This document shows, in pieces, positions 57,301 to 64,000 of a DNA stretch of 64,000 nucleotides (the stretch's first letter is position 1; every line of letters starts with the position of its first letter). The notes beneath the pieces are model-generated. The model did no database searches. It saw nothing but the letters and a program-made list of their open reading frames with translations, and was not told the DNA's origin. This stretch comes from Porphyromonas bennonis DSM 23058 = JCM 16335 (GTDB taxonomy: Bacteria > Bacteroidota > Bacteroidia > Bacteroidales > Porphyromonadaceae). The position numbers and the translations under genes are program-made. The stretch spans positions 1 through 64,000 of the forward strand of contig NZ_AQWR01000004.1 of NCBI RefSeq assembly GCF_000375645.1, in the 5' to 3' direction.

Positions 57301-58028
57301 CGTCTCTCTTCGGGGACGCTAACTTCCAGGAAATGTCCCGCCCTGCACCCGACCACCGCGCACAGCCCTGGAGCGACATCGAGAAGCTCAATAGGGAGAA
57401 GGCGCTGCTCGGGATCTACATCACCGCCTCCCCTCTCGACAAGTATGCTCTGGTCCTGAGGGAACTCTGCAACATCCCCTGCAGCGAGGTGACCGACGGA
57501 CTGGACAACTATGCCGGCAAGGGAGCACTTCGCTTCGGCGGTGTAGTGACCGACTATGCGGAGAGGACCTCCAAGAGCGGCAACCCCTACGGGATCATGA
57601 CGATACAGGACTATGATGGAGAGGGAAGGCTATTCCTCTTCGGAGACCAATTCACCACTTACCGTAACTTCGGTAAGGAGGGACTTTATATCCTTGTGAC
57701 CGTAAAGGTCAATCCTCCCAAGTGGGAGGGTGGTCGCCCCTTCCGCGAGGTACAGTCGATCCAGCTGCTGGACCAGGTGGTGGACACTGCCTTCTCCACA
57801 CTGGATATTGCTATCCCCGAGGACGCCATCACAGAGGAGCTGTACGACACCATAGTGAGTGGCGCCGGCGAGCTAAAGCCCGGCGGTGTCACACTCAATC
57901 TGTATATCACCGACCGTCAGAAGCAGGTGACGCTAAAGATGTGCAATCACACCAGACGGCTGACTATCACAAGTGACTTCATCGACTCGCTGAAGTCCTT
58001 CGAGGATGTCAGGTATCAGCTCAGCTGA
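54378..58028 (+). CDS. dnaE: DNA polymerase III subunit alpha
   Basis: This is the replicative polymerase. The PHP domain opens the protein (HLHVHSYFSVLDGASPVEDL and MALTDHGVMYG). The polymerase active site has the paired Asp in PDIDVDFD near residue 455 and GRGSAAGSIVAY before it. The Pol palm/fingers segment EQVMLLSRKIANFTRGQSD, HhH motifs, an OB domain (LRFGGVVTDYAERTSKSG) and a C-terminal region follow. The 1216-residue length is typical of Bacteroidota DnaE (DnaE1 group). It lies 9 bp downstream of ligA. Confidence 0.97.
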   Translation: MADLRPFVHLHVHSYFSVLDGASPVEDLVQAARKHGQRGMALTDHGVMYGIKTLHDHCNKINKPIQTEIKELSAKLSEESDPSTQEDIRQQIEEKRREIFKPIFGCECYCARNGRENKSTVEDRSGYHLIVLAKNKQGYHNLIKMASEAFTTGFYYKPRIDKGLLEKYHEGLIVSSACLGGEVPQHILHGDIEGARSAIRWFKGLFGEDYYLELQRHKTDKERGNRETYEKQQQVNKVLIQLAAEEGVKLIATNDSHFANEEDGEAHERLICLSTGKTFDDPNRLTYTKQEWLKSTEEMNEIFADVPEALSNTAEILDKVEIYSIDSDPLMPDFPIPEGFADADDYLRHLSYEGARKRYGEELSDEVKERLDYELGVIKTMGFPGYFLIVQDYIVNARKLGIIVGPGRGSAAGSIVAYSLTITDLDPLRYNLLFERFLNPDRISLPDIDVDFDNEGRQQILEWVTDKYGADHVAHIVTYGTMAAKSSIKDMGRVLQLSLPETNALAKMIPDRIGDKKDPSVALSVQNVPELSDIMYGPESLQKEVLKYAMQLEGTVRNVGVHACGIIISKMPISDVVPSWVTLDSLTNKDILVTQYDGSVIESTGLIKMDFLGLKTLSIIRAALDNVKLNHKVDIDINKIPLDDELTYKLFSDGDTMAIFQFESPGMQRSLKDLQPSVFEDLIAMVALYRPGPMDNIPSFIARKHGQEEITYELPVMKEDLAETYGITVYQEQVMLLSRKIANFTRGQSDNLRKAMGKKKIKMMQALKVKYLEGGRANGYPDDTLEHIWSEWEKFASYAFNKSHAACYAWVSYQTAYLKAHYPSEYMAGVLSINLSDIAKITKYIGTCQQMGIKVLCPDVNESECAFAANKNGDIRFGLGAIKGFSNAAAQDIVSERKANGPYTDIYDFFKRIPASVATKKTCESLVLSGAFDSFGTFTREDFLDPDDTPKKETFLDKLLRYSDESRASRMSSQTSLFGDANFQEMSRPAPDHRAQPWSDIEKLNREKALLGIYITASPLDKYALVLRELCNIPCSEVTDGLDNYAGKGALRFGGVVTDYAERTSKSGNPYGIMTIQDYDGEGRLFLFGDQFTTYRNFGKEGLYILVTVKVNPPKWEGGRPFREVQSIQLLDQVVDTAFSTLDIAIPEDAITEELYDTIVSGAGELKPGGVTLNLYITDRQKQVTLKMCNHTRRLTITSDFIDSLKSFEDVRYQLS

Positions 58029-58066
58029 CCGGAATGGCACGATAATAGATAGATCATTAATAGTAT

Positions 58067-58074
58067 TACATTTC
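58067..58074 (+). promoter_or_regulatory. Possible -7 box for trxA
   Basis: TACATTTC differs by one base from TAnnTTTG and lies 17 bp before the ATG. Confidence 0.35.
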
Positions 58075-58090
58075 ATAAAACAATCAGATT

Positions 58091-58414
58091 ATGGCATTTG
58101 AATTTACAGACGCTAACTTTGACGAGCACCTGAAGTCAGGTAAGGCAATGGTCGTAGACCTCTGGGCACAGTGGTGTGGTCCCTGCCGTATGGTATCTCC
58201 GATGATCGACGAATTTGCTGAGCAGTACGACGCTGAGCAGGTCCTCATCGGCAAGATGGACGTGGACGCCAATACCGAGATCCCCACACGCTACGGCGTG
58301 ATCAGCATCCCCACCATCCTCTTCATCAAGGACGGTGAGGTGGTGGAGCGCAAGGTAGGCGCCCAGCCTAAGGACAAGCTCAAGGAGGCTATCGACGCTC
58401 TCATCAGCAAGTAA
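58091..58414 (+). CDS. trxA: Thioredoxin
   Basis: This 107-residue cytosolic dithiol-disulfide carrier has the redox motif WCGPC at residues 28-32 (C29, C32). The cis-Pro lies in SIPTILFIKDG, and GAQPKDKLKEAI sits near the end. There is no signal peptide. It stands alone between dnaE and a terminator. Confidence 0.96.
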   Translation: MAFEFTDANFDEHLKSGKAMVVDLWAQWCGPCRMVSPMIDEFAEQYDAEQVLIGKMDVDANTEIPTRYGVISIPTILFIKDGEVVERKVGAQPKDKLKEAIDALISK

Positions 58415-58463
58415 GCCACCGTGCGCAGACCTCTCCCACCTGGAGGGGCTTCATAACCTCATA

Positions 58464-58499
58464 GGGTCATCGGGAATAAGGTCTCGGTGACCCTTTTTT
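58464..58499 (+). terminator. Terminator after trxA
   Basis: GGGTCATCG pairs with CGGTGACCC (one wobble) and is followed by six T. Confidence 0.75.
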
Positions 58500-58630
58500 A
58501 TTTAGAGCGATCACACGACAGACCAGCTCCTCCGGATGGGGTGGTCAGCAAGGGACTCGACCCTACGAGAAGAGGGGCCACAAAGATCTTGCGTAACAGA
58601 AAGATAATCAGGAGGTAGCAGAGCCCCATA

Positions 58631-58714
58631 TTTATTACCGATATTAGTCTCATCTATTACCGGTATTAGTGACGACTAAAGTCGGTATTGGATTTCACTA
58701 ATACCGACTTTAGT
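58631..58714. repeat. Palindrome cassette 8 (4 x 18 bp, 22-bp period)
   Basis: Units start at 58631, 58653, 58675 and 58697, with spacers CTCA, GACG and TTTC. The third and fourth carry CTAAAGTC and its complement GACTTTAG on outer-facing arms. It lies about 130 bp after the trxA terminator and 163 bp before the -7 box of the rseC-rnf unit. No gene is seen in this 566-bp gap. Confidence 0.94.
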
Positions 58715-58876
58715 TTTGGCTCTCTGGATGGGGAACGTCCATAAGCCCCACAAGTTTGTCAGGACTGTAGTTTCTGGAGCCCATTCTAGTCCCCTCCCAC
58801 AGACCTTTTGCAAGAATTTTGCAAACTACAGGTGACAATCAAGTGGAAAAAAGCCTAAAAGTCGAGATTATTTCGC

Positions 58877-58884
58877 TACATTTG
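58877..58884 (+). promoter_or_regulatory. Promoter -7 box for rseC-rnf
   Basis: TACATTTG matches TAnnTTTG, about 97 bp before the rseC ATG. Confidence 0.6.
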
Positions 58885-58897
58885 CCGACAAGTAAGT

Positions 58898-58932
58898 CTA
58901 AGCCGACTCCGTACTCCACGGATGAGGCTTAG
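58898..58932 (+). promoter_or_regulatory. Stem-loop in the rseC-rnf leader
   Basis: CTAAGCC (58898-58904) pairs with GGCTTAG (58926-58932). Inside it CCGT pairs with ACGG around ACTCC, with a symmetric 4-base internal loop. It would lie within about 10 bases of the predicted transcript start. Confidence 0.45.
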
Positions 58933-58980
58933 CGGAAGACAAGGAACGACCACCAAAGGACTCACAGACAACAGCTTTAT

Positions 58981-59406
58981 ATGGAGTGTAGAATCGGAAG
59001 AGTGACCGCCATCCGCCCGACAGAGGTGGAGGTAGAGGTACTACAGATGTCTGCCTGCTCATCGTGTCACGCACGGGGAGCCTGCACCGCATCGGATATG
59101 CGCATGCGGACGGTCACCATCACACGGGATCTCCCGGTGGGGCTCTCCGTGGGTGATCCTGTGCAGATAATCGCCGATGACCCCAAGGTCCTCCAGGCAT
59201 CTGCCTATGCCTACATCATCCCCCTAGTACTGATCATCCTTGAGGCGGTACTGCTCCCCAAGTACTTCGGCATCGGAGAGATGGCGCTGATCGGGATCAC
59301 ACTCGCGACTGTGGCGCTCTATGCCGTAGTCCTGTGGGCACTTAGGGATCACTTCAAGCGCGTCTTCACCTTCCGCATCCGTCCACTGAGAGAGACGCAC
59401 GACTGA
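58981..59406 (+). CDS. rseC: RseC/MucC-family positive regulator or Rnf-associated protein
   Basis: This 141-residue membrane protein has a conserved Cys cluster near the N terminus (C3, C26, C29, C35 in SACSSCHARGAC). Two membrane segments follow (about residues 73-92 and 99-118). RseC relatives act in SoxR reduction together with Rnf/Rsx complexes in E. coli. In Bacteroidota the gene often precedes rnfB, as here with a 45-bp gap. A redox or iron-sulfur role at the Rnf complex is inferred from this context. Confidence 0.88.
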   Translation: MECRIGRVTAIRPTEVEVEVLQMSACSSCHARGACTASDMRMRTVTITRDLPVGLSVGDPVQIIADDPKVLQASAYAYIIPLVLIILEAVLLPKYFGIGEMALIGITLATVALYAVVLWALRDHFKRVFTFRIRPLRETHD

Positions 59407-59451
59407 GTTCATTCTTCACGAGACAGTTTTGTCCGGTAATCATATTCATCC

Positions 59452-60333
59452 ATGATTTTCACTATTCTATTTCTAGCCCTGGCAGCAGCGATCATCGCCC
59501 TGCTGATCTATTGGGTAATGACATCCTTCAGAGTCGAGGAGGATCCTCGCATCGGGGAGGTGCAAGAGGCGCTCCCGGGCGCCAATTGTGGTAACTGTGG
59601 CTATCCCGGCTGCGCCTCCTTTGCCAAGGCCTGCGTGGAGCATGAGACCCTCGATGGTCTCTTCTGCACCGTCGGAGGAAATGCGGTGATGCAGGACGTC
59701 GCCGACATACTCGGTCGCACAGTCGAGGAGCAGGATCCACTCATCGCTGTCGTCCGCTGCAACGGCACCTGCGAAGCACGCCCCAGAGTCAATATCTTTG
59801 ACGGTGTCAAGAGCTGTGCCGTAGCTCACTCACTCTATGGTGGAGAGACGCTCTGCACCTACGGCTGTCTCGGATGTGGCGACTGCGTGAGCGTCTGCGA
59901 CTTCGATGCCATCCACATGAACCCCGCCACCGGTCTCCCGGAGGTGGATGAGGACAAGTGCACCTCCTGCGGTCAGTGCGTCAAGGCCTGCCCCCGCAAC
60001 ATCATCGAGCTGAGAAAGAAAGGAAAGAAAAATCGACGCATCTTCGTCTCCTGCGTCAATAAGGACAAGGGAGCGATCAATAAGAAGATCTGCGCCAACG
60101 CCTGCATCGGCTGTGGCAAGTGCTTCAAGGAGTGCAAGTTTGACGCCATCACGATCAGCGATAACCTCTCATACATCGACCACACCAAGTGCCGTCTCTG
60201 TCGCAAGTGCGTAGAGGTATGCCCCACGGGTGCGATCCATGAGGTTAATTTCCCCGTGCGTAAGCCCAAGGTGGAGAAGCCTGTCGAGGAGAAGGTGGTA
60301 GCCACCCCGGAGGAGACCCCTGCCGAGGCCTAA
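59452..60333 (+). CDS. rnfB: Rnf complex subunit B, iron-sulfur protein
   Basis: RnfB receives electrons from ferredoxin for the membrane-bound Rnf (ferredoxin:NAD+ oxidoreductase, Na+ or H+ pump). One N-terminal membrane anchor (residues 1-22) is followed by the 4Fe-4S domain NCGNCGYPGC. Several ferredoxin-type CxxCxxC motifs come after it: CLGCGDCVSVC, CTSCGQCVKACP, CIGCGKCFKEC and CRLCRKCVEVCP. A Pro/Glu/Lys tail ends the 293 residues. It belongs to a rseC-rnfB-C-D-G-E unit. Confidence 0.96.
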   Translation: MIFTILFLALAAAIIALLIYWVMTSFRVEEDPRIGEVQEALPGANCGNCGYPGCASFAKACVEHETLDGLFCTVGGNAVMQDVADILGRTVEEQDPLIAVVRCNGTCEARPRVNIFDGVKSCAVAHSLYGGETLCTYGCLGCGDCVSVCDFDAIHMNPATGLPEVDEDKCTSCGQCVKACPRNIIELRKKGKKNRRIFVSCVNKDKGAINKKICANACIGCGKCFKECKFDAITISDNLSYIDHTKCRLCRKCVEVCPTGAIHEVNFPVRKPKVEKPVEEKVVATPEETPAEA

Positions 60334-60380
60334 TCTCCCCTTTTCCCACAAACCTCAGAAGAAAGTACAGACTACATAAT

Positions 60381-61715
60381 ATGTTCCTGAAGACATTTTC
60401 AAAGGGCGGCGTACACCCGGAGGAGAATAAGATCTCTCACGACTCCCCCATCCAGGTACAGCCTATCCCTAAGACCGTATCCATCCTGCTCGGTCAGCAC
60501 ATCGGCAAGCCCGCCTCTCCGGTGGTGAGCCGTGGCGACGAGGTCAAGGTGGGTACCCTGATTGCCCAGGCGGACGGCTTCGTCTCCGCCAATATCCACT
60601 CATCCGTCTCCGGTAAGGTCAAGAAGATCGAGACCATCCTCGACGCCTCAGGCTACCAGAAGCCCTGCATCACTATCCAGTGCGATGGCGAGGACACCTG
60701 GGAGGAGACCATCGACCGCACCCCTGAGATCGTCCGCGACATCAAGCTGTCGAGCGAGGAGATCATCCAGCGCATTGCTGAGTGCGGTATCGTCGGTATG
60801 GGTGGTGCCACCTTCCCCACAAATGTGAAGCTCATGCCGCCCAAGGACGCTACCCCCGAGTGCGTGATCATCAATGGCGCCGAGTGTGAGCCTTACCTCA
60901 CCGCCGACCACCGGACCCTGCTGGAACGGGGCGAGGAGGTGCTGATCGGACTGCAGATCCTGATGAAGTCTGTCGGCGTCACCAAGGGCTACGTGGCGAT
61001 AGAGAATAATAAGCGCGATGCGATCGAGAAGCTCACCCAGCTCGCCTCCACCATGCCCGGTATCGAGATCGTACCTATGAAGGTGAAGTACCCCCAGGGC
61101 GGCGAGAAGCAGCTGATCGACACGGTACTCAAGCGTCGCGTCGCTTCAGGTAAGCTCCCCGTCACCGAGGGTGCCATCGTACAGAATGTCGGTACTGCCC
61201 TCGCCGTCTACGAGGCGGTACAGAAGCATAAGCCTCTCGTGGAGCGCGTCGTGACCGTGACTGGTAAGGCTGTAAAGAATCCCTGCAACCTGCTTGTCCG
61301 CATCGGTACTCCTCTGAGCGAGCTCATCGAGACAGCCGGAGGTATGCCCCGCTCCACAGCCAAGCTGGTGAGCGGAGGTCCGATGATGGGTAAGGCGGTC
61401 TACTCCGATGAGATCCCTGTTGCTAAGGGGACCAGCGGCGTGCTGATGCTGCTCGAGGAGGACACCAAGCGTCGCCCGATGCGCAATTGCATCCGCTGCG
61501 CCAAGTGCGTCGGAGCCTGCCCCATGGGACTCAATCCCGCCTTCCTTATGCGCGACACCGCATATAAGGACTGGGAGGCTCTGGAGTCAAACCATGTCTA
61601 CGACTGTATCGAGTGCGGCAGCTGCAGCTTCATCTGCCCCGCCAATCGTCCCCTCCTCGACCATATCCGTATAGGCAAGGGGCGCGTCATGGCTATCCGT
61701 CGCGCACGTAAGTAA
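60381..61715 (+). CDS. rnfC: Rnf complex subunit C
   Basis: RnfC is the peripheral NADH-side subunit carrying FMN and two 4Fe-4S clusters. The Nqo1-like FMN domain contains GMGGATFPTNVKL (near residue 140). Clusters are bound by CIRCAKCVGACP and CIECGSCSFICP near the C terminus. Length 444 is normal and there is no long C-terminal repeat as in E. coli RsxC. It follows rnfB by 47 bp and precedes rnfD by 34 bp. Confidence 0.96.
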   Translation: MFLKTFSKGGVHPEENKISHDSPIQVQPIPKTVSILLGQHIGKPASPVVSRGDEVKVGTLIAQADGFVSANIHSSVSGKVKKIETILDASGYQKPCITIQCDGEDTWEETIDRTPEIVRDIKLSSEEIIQRIAECGIVGMGGATFPTNVKLMPPKDATPECVIINGAECEPYLTADHRTLLERGEEVLIGLQILMKSVGVTKGYVAIENNKRDAIEKLTQLASTMPGIEIVPMKVKYPQGGEKQLIDTVLKRRVASGKLPVTEGAIVQNVGTALAVYEAVQKHKPLVERVVTVTGKAVKNPCNLLVRIGTPLSELIETAGGMPRSTAKLVSGGPMMGKAVYSDEIPVAKGTSGVLMLLEEDTKRRPMRNCIRCAKCVGACPMGLNPAFLMRDTAYKDWEALESNHVYDCIECGSCSFICPANRPLLDHIRIGKGRVMAIRRARK

Positions 61716-61749
61716 GAGTCATCACTTGATTTTGAGATAACAGCATCCC

Positions 61750-62742
61750 ATGTCTGATACTACAGCTAAGTTACTCGTCTCTCCGTCGCCCCACGTCCAT
61801 ATTCACGACTCCATCGAGCGTAATATGTATGACGTGATCATCGCGCTGATCCCGGCGCTGATCGCCTCGGTCATCTTCTTCGGCTGGGCGCCTCTCGGTC
61901 TGACGGTGACGTCGATCGCCTCAGCAATGTTCTTCGAGTGGATCATTACTCGCTTCGTGATGGGGAAGAAGGAGCTCACCATCACCGACGGGTCCGCCAT
62001 CATCACCGGATTCCTCCTAGCGCTCAATGTCCCTGCTAATCTCCCGATCTGGATCCTCCTCATCGGAAACTTCGCAGCCATTGCTCTTGCCAAGATGCCA
62101 TTCGGTGGTCTGGGGAATAATATCTTCAACCCCGCTATCCTCGGCCGTGTCTTCCTGCTTGTCTCTTTCCCCAAGCAGATGACCATCTACCCGCCGGCAC
62201 ATCAGATCCTCGCCGCCGGCACTGATGCCACCACTGGAGCGACGCCGCTCGCAATTGCCAAGGGGGTACTCGCCGGCTCGCCCGACTACAGCCTTGATAT
62301 GCTCCCCTCTGCCACGGAGATGTTCCTCGGACAGCTCTCCGGATCCTTCGGAGAGGTGTCTGCCATCGCCCTACTGATCGGCTTTGTCTACCTCCTGCTC
62401 CGCAAGGTAATCACCTGGCACATTCCTGTCTCTATTCTCGGAACCGCCTTTGTCTTCTCCGGAATCATGTGGCTTATCGATCCGACGATGTATATGAGTC
62501 CGGTCCTCCAGCTGATGACCGGTGGTATGCTGATCGGAGCGATCTTTATGGCGACCGACTACGTCACCTCACCTATGAGTACCGGCGGTCAGATCCTCTA
62601 CGGAGTGATGATCGGACTGATCACGATGGTGATCCGCTTCTGGGGATCCTACCCCGAGGGTATGTCCTTTGCCATCCTCTTTATGAATGGCTTCACCCCG
62701 ATGATCAATCAGTACATCAAGCCTCGCTTATTCCGCAAGTGA
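61750..62742 (+). CDS. rnfD: Rnf complex subunit D
   Basis: This 330-residue integral membrane subunit has about nine membrane segments. The covalent FMN attachment site is the Thr in DATTGATPLAIAKG near residue 160. NIFNPAILGRVF and FMATDYVTSPMSTGGQILYG are conserved in RnfD/NqrB. With RnfG it carries electrons across the membrane in the ion-pumping complex. Confidence 0.95.
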   Translation: MSDTTAKLLVSPSPHVHIHDSIERNMYDVIIALIPALIASVIFFGWAPLGLTVTSIASAMFFEWIITRFVMGKKELTITDGSAIITGFLLALNVPANLPIWILLIGNFAAIALAKMPFGGLGNNIFNPAILGRVFLLVSFPKQMTIYPPAHQILAAGTDATTGATPLAIAKGVLAGSPDYSLDMLPSATEMFLGQLSGSFGEVSAIALLIGFVYLLLRKVITWHIPVSILGTAFVFSGIMWLIDPTMYMSPVLQLMTGGMLIGAIFMATDYVTSPMSTGGQILYGVMIGLITMVIRFWGSYPEGMSFAILFMNGFTPMINQYIKPRLFRK

Positions 62743-62764
62743 ACAGCTTATCACACAGAGTATC

Positions 62765-63883
62765 ATGAAGAAGCTATCATCCACCCTACCTCATATGCTG
62801 ATCTGCCTCGTGCTCGTATGCTCGGTGGCAGGAGGTCTCCTCGCTTTCATCAACAGCCAGACCTCAGAGGTGATCGCCCAGCAGATCATCAATACCACCC
62901 TCGACGGAATCAAGGCAGTTGCCCCGGAGTACGACAATGATCCGTACAAGGAGCAATTTAAGGTCGCCGTCGATGGCGACAGCCTCACCGTCTATCCTGC
63001 AACTAAGGCAGGTGAGACTATGGGCTATGCCGTCGAGTCGACGTCGCACAATGGATTTAGCGGCGACGTCCGTATCCTCGTAGGCATCGACACCGACAAT
63101 AACCTCATCGACTACACCGTCCTGGAGCAAAACGAGACCCCGGGACTGGGTGCTCACGTGACTCACTGGTTCCACAGTGAGGCTCACCCCACCAGCGATG
63201 TACGTGGCAAGTCCCTCACTGAGCCGCTCAAGGTGACCAAGGACAATGGCTCCATCGATGCCATCACCGCTGCCACCATCACCAGCCGTGCCTTCCTCGA
63301 TGCGGTAAATAAGGCGATGCGCGGTGTACAGACCATCGATGGGGTGCCTGGTCAGTCCGGTGAGACTACCAGTGAGACAGTCGGCACGACAGCCGAGCCG
63401 ACGAAGGTAGACAACGACCTGCTCCTGTCTCTCCTCCCTGAGCATGACAATGATCCCGTCGCCGAGCAGAGTGTCATCACCGATGCCACCGGCTACAATT
63501 ACACTGTATATCCCGCCACGCGGGGAGGCATCTGGCAGGGCGCGGCAATCACTGCTCCCACGGAGAGTGGGTACAATGGTCCCATGCTCTTTATCGCCGC
63601 ACTGGACGCAGGCAACCACCTCCTCGACTACGCTGTCCTCCAAGAGTCGGAGAGCGAACAGCTCGGAGGTCAGGTGGCACAGTGGTTTAGGGACAATGGT
63701 CACCCCACGTCCGACATCCGCGGTCGCTCACTCGAGACTCCGCTCAAGGTTACTCAGGACGGAGGAGACATCGATGCAATCAGTGGTGCGACGGTGACGA
63801 GCCGTGCATTCCTCGATGCTATTAGCCGCACAGCCGCCATCGCCACCCAGGCACGCACCGCTTACGAGAACGCTGAAAATTGA
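62765..63883 (+). CDS. rnfG: Rnf complex subunit G with duplicated FMN-binding domain
   Basis: RnfG normally has one membrane anchor and one periplasmic FMN_bind domain in about 200 residues. This one has 372. After the anchor (residues about 9-30), domain one ends with DAITAATITSRAF (candidate FMN Thr171). Domain two ends with DAISGATVTSRAF (S340-G-A-T343, canonical). The two share a matching run of HPTSDxRGxSLxxPLKVTxD before the site. Linker residues 190-215 are Thr/Glu-rich. The frame is intact and it is followed directly by rnfE. Confidence 0.93.
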   Translation: MKKLSSTLPHMLICLVLVCSVAGGLLAFINSQTSEVIAQQIINTTLDGIKAVAPEYDNDPYKEQFKVAVDGDSLTVYPATKAGETMGYAVESTSHNGFSGDVRILVGIDTDNNLIDYTVLEQNETPGLGAHVTHWFHSEAHPTSDVRGKSLTEPLKVTKDNGSIDAITAATITSRAFLDAVNKAMRGVQTIDGVPGQSGETTSETVGTTAEPTKVDNDLLLSLLPEHDNDPVAEQSVITDATGYNYTVYPATRGGIWQGAAITAPTESGYNGPMLFIAALDAGNHLLDYAVLQESESEQLGGQVAQWFRDNGHPTSDIRGRSLETPLKVTQDGGDIDAISGATVTSRAFLDAISRTAAIATQARTAYENAEN

Positions 63884-63890
63884 TTTCGAC

Positions 63891-64000
63891 ATGAATAAAG
63901 GTAAAGTATTCCTCAACGGATTCATCACAGAGAACCCTATCCTCGTCTCCCTACTCGGTATGTGTGCCACCCTTGGCACCTCCTCGAGTGCTGAGACTGG
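63891..64000 (+). CDS. rnfE: Rnf complex subunit E (partial, runs off window)
   Basis: The ATG at 63891, 7 bp after rnfG, opens a frame reading LNGFITENPILVSLLGMCATLG. This matches the N terminus of RnfE/NqrD membrane subunits (xxxNGxxxENPxxVxxLGxCxTL). Only 36 codons are inside the window. rnfA is expected next. Confidence 0.88.
   Translation, partial: MNKGKVFLNGFITENPILVSLLGMCATLGTSSSAET

Overview
The window is a gene-dense stretch of a Bacteroidota chromosome, most likely Porphyromonas or a close relative. The evidence is the Bacteroidota promoter box TAnnTTTG before many genes, a DPP5-type dipeptidyl peptidase, type 2 IleRS, a DksA-like protein without zinc cysteines, DUF4296 and DUF5063 proteins, and an Rnf complex introduced by RseC. 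No phage, insertion sequence, rRNA operon or CRISPR array was seen. Nearly all genes are housekeeping.

Layout. 1-9 kb: trigger factor, an amidase, then a leftward unit topA-tsaB-unknown-mscS. 9-14.5 kb: fabH-era-der-tetR-fabG-rluA. 14.5-22.7 kb: DPP5 (leftward), rubredoxin, a leftward M48 peptidase-DHOD-like-holB unit, an acyltransferase, and a lipoprotein with a tyrosine-phosphatase fold whose catalytic Cys is Asp. 23-33.3 kb: ileS, dksA-like, lspA, DUF4296, DUF5063, 3'-5' exonuclease, rlmI-like, mltF-like and upp. 33.3-41 kb: coaA (leftward), dnaG, an ABC exporter pair and dnaA. 41-46.5 kb: tRNA-Gly, tilS, zinc-ribbon protein, Nif3-like, mltG, tRNA-Arg and a thioredoxin-like protein. 46.8-52.3 kb: groES-groEL, an internally deleted SLC13 permease, rnpB, YihY and SIMPL proteins. 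52.3-58.4 kb: ligA, dnaE and trxA. 58.9-64 kb: rseC-rnfBCDGE, with rnfE cut by the window end.

The most striking non-coding feature is a family of eight intergenic cassettes at about 0.3, 8.8, 16.8, 22.9, 34.5, 40.9, 49.0 and 58.6 kb. Each is 84 bp long: four copies of an 18-bp palindrome (consensus ACTAATACCGGTATTAGT) separated by exactly 4 bp of unconserved sequence, giving a strict 22-bp period. They recur about every 8.3 kb, always ahead of a promoter and never in a convergent gap. The geometry suggests a chromosome-wide binding platform for an unidentified dimeric DNA-binding protein, used either for nucleoid or domain organisation or for global regulation. The protein cannot be named from this window.
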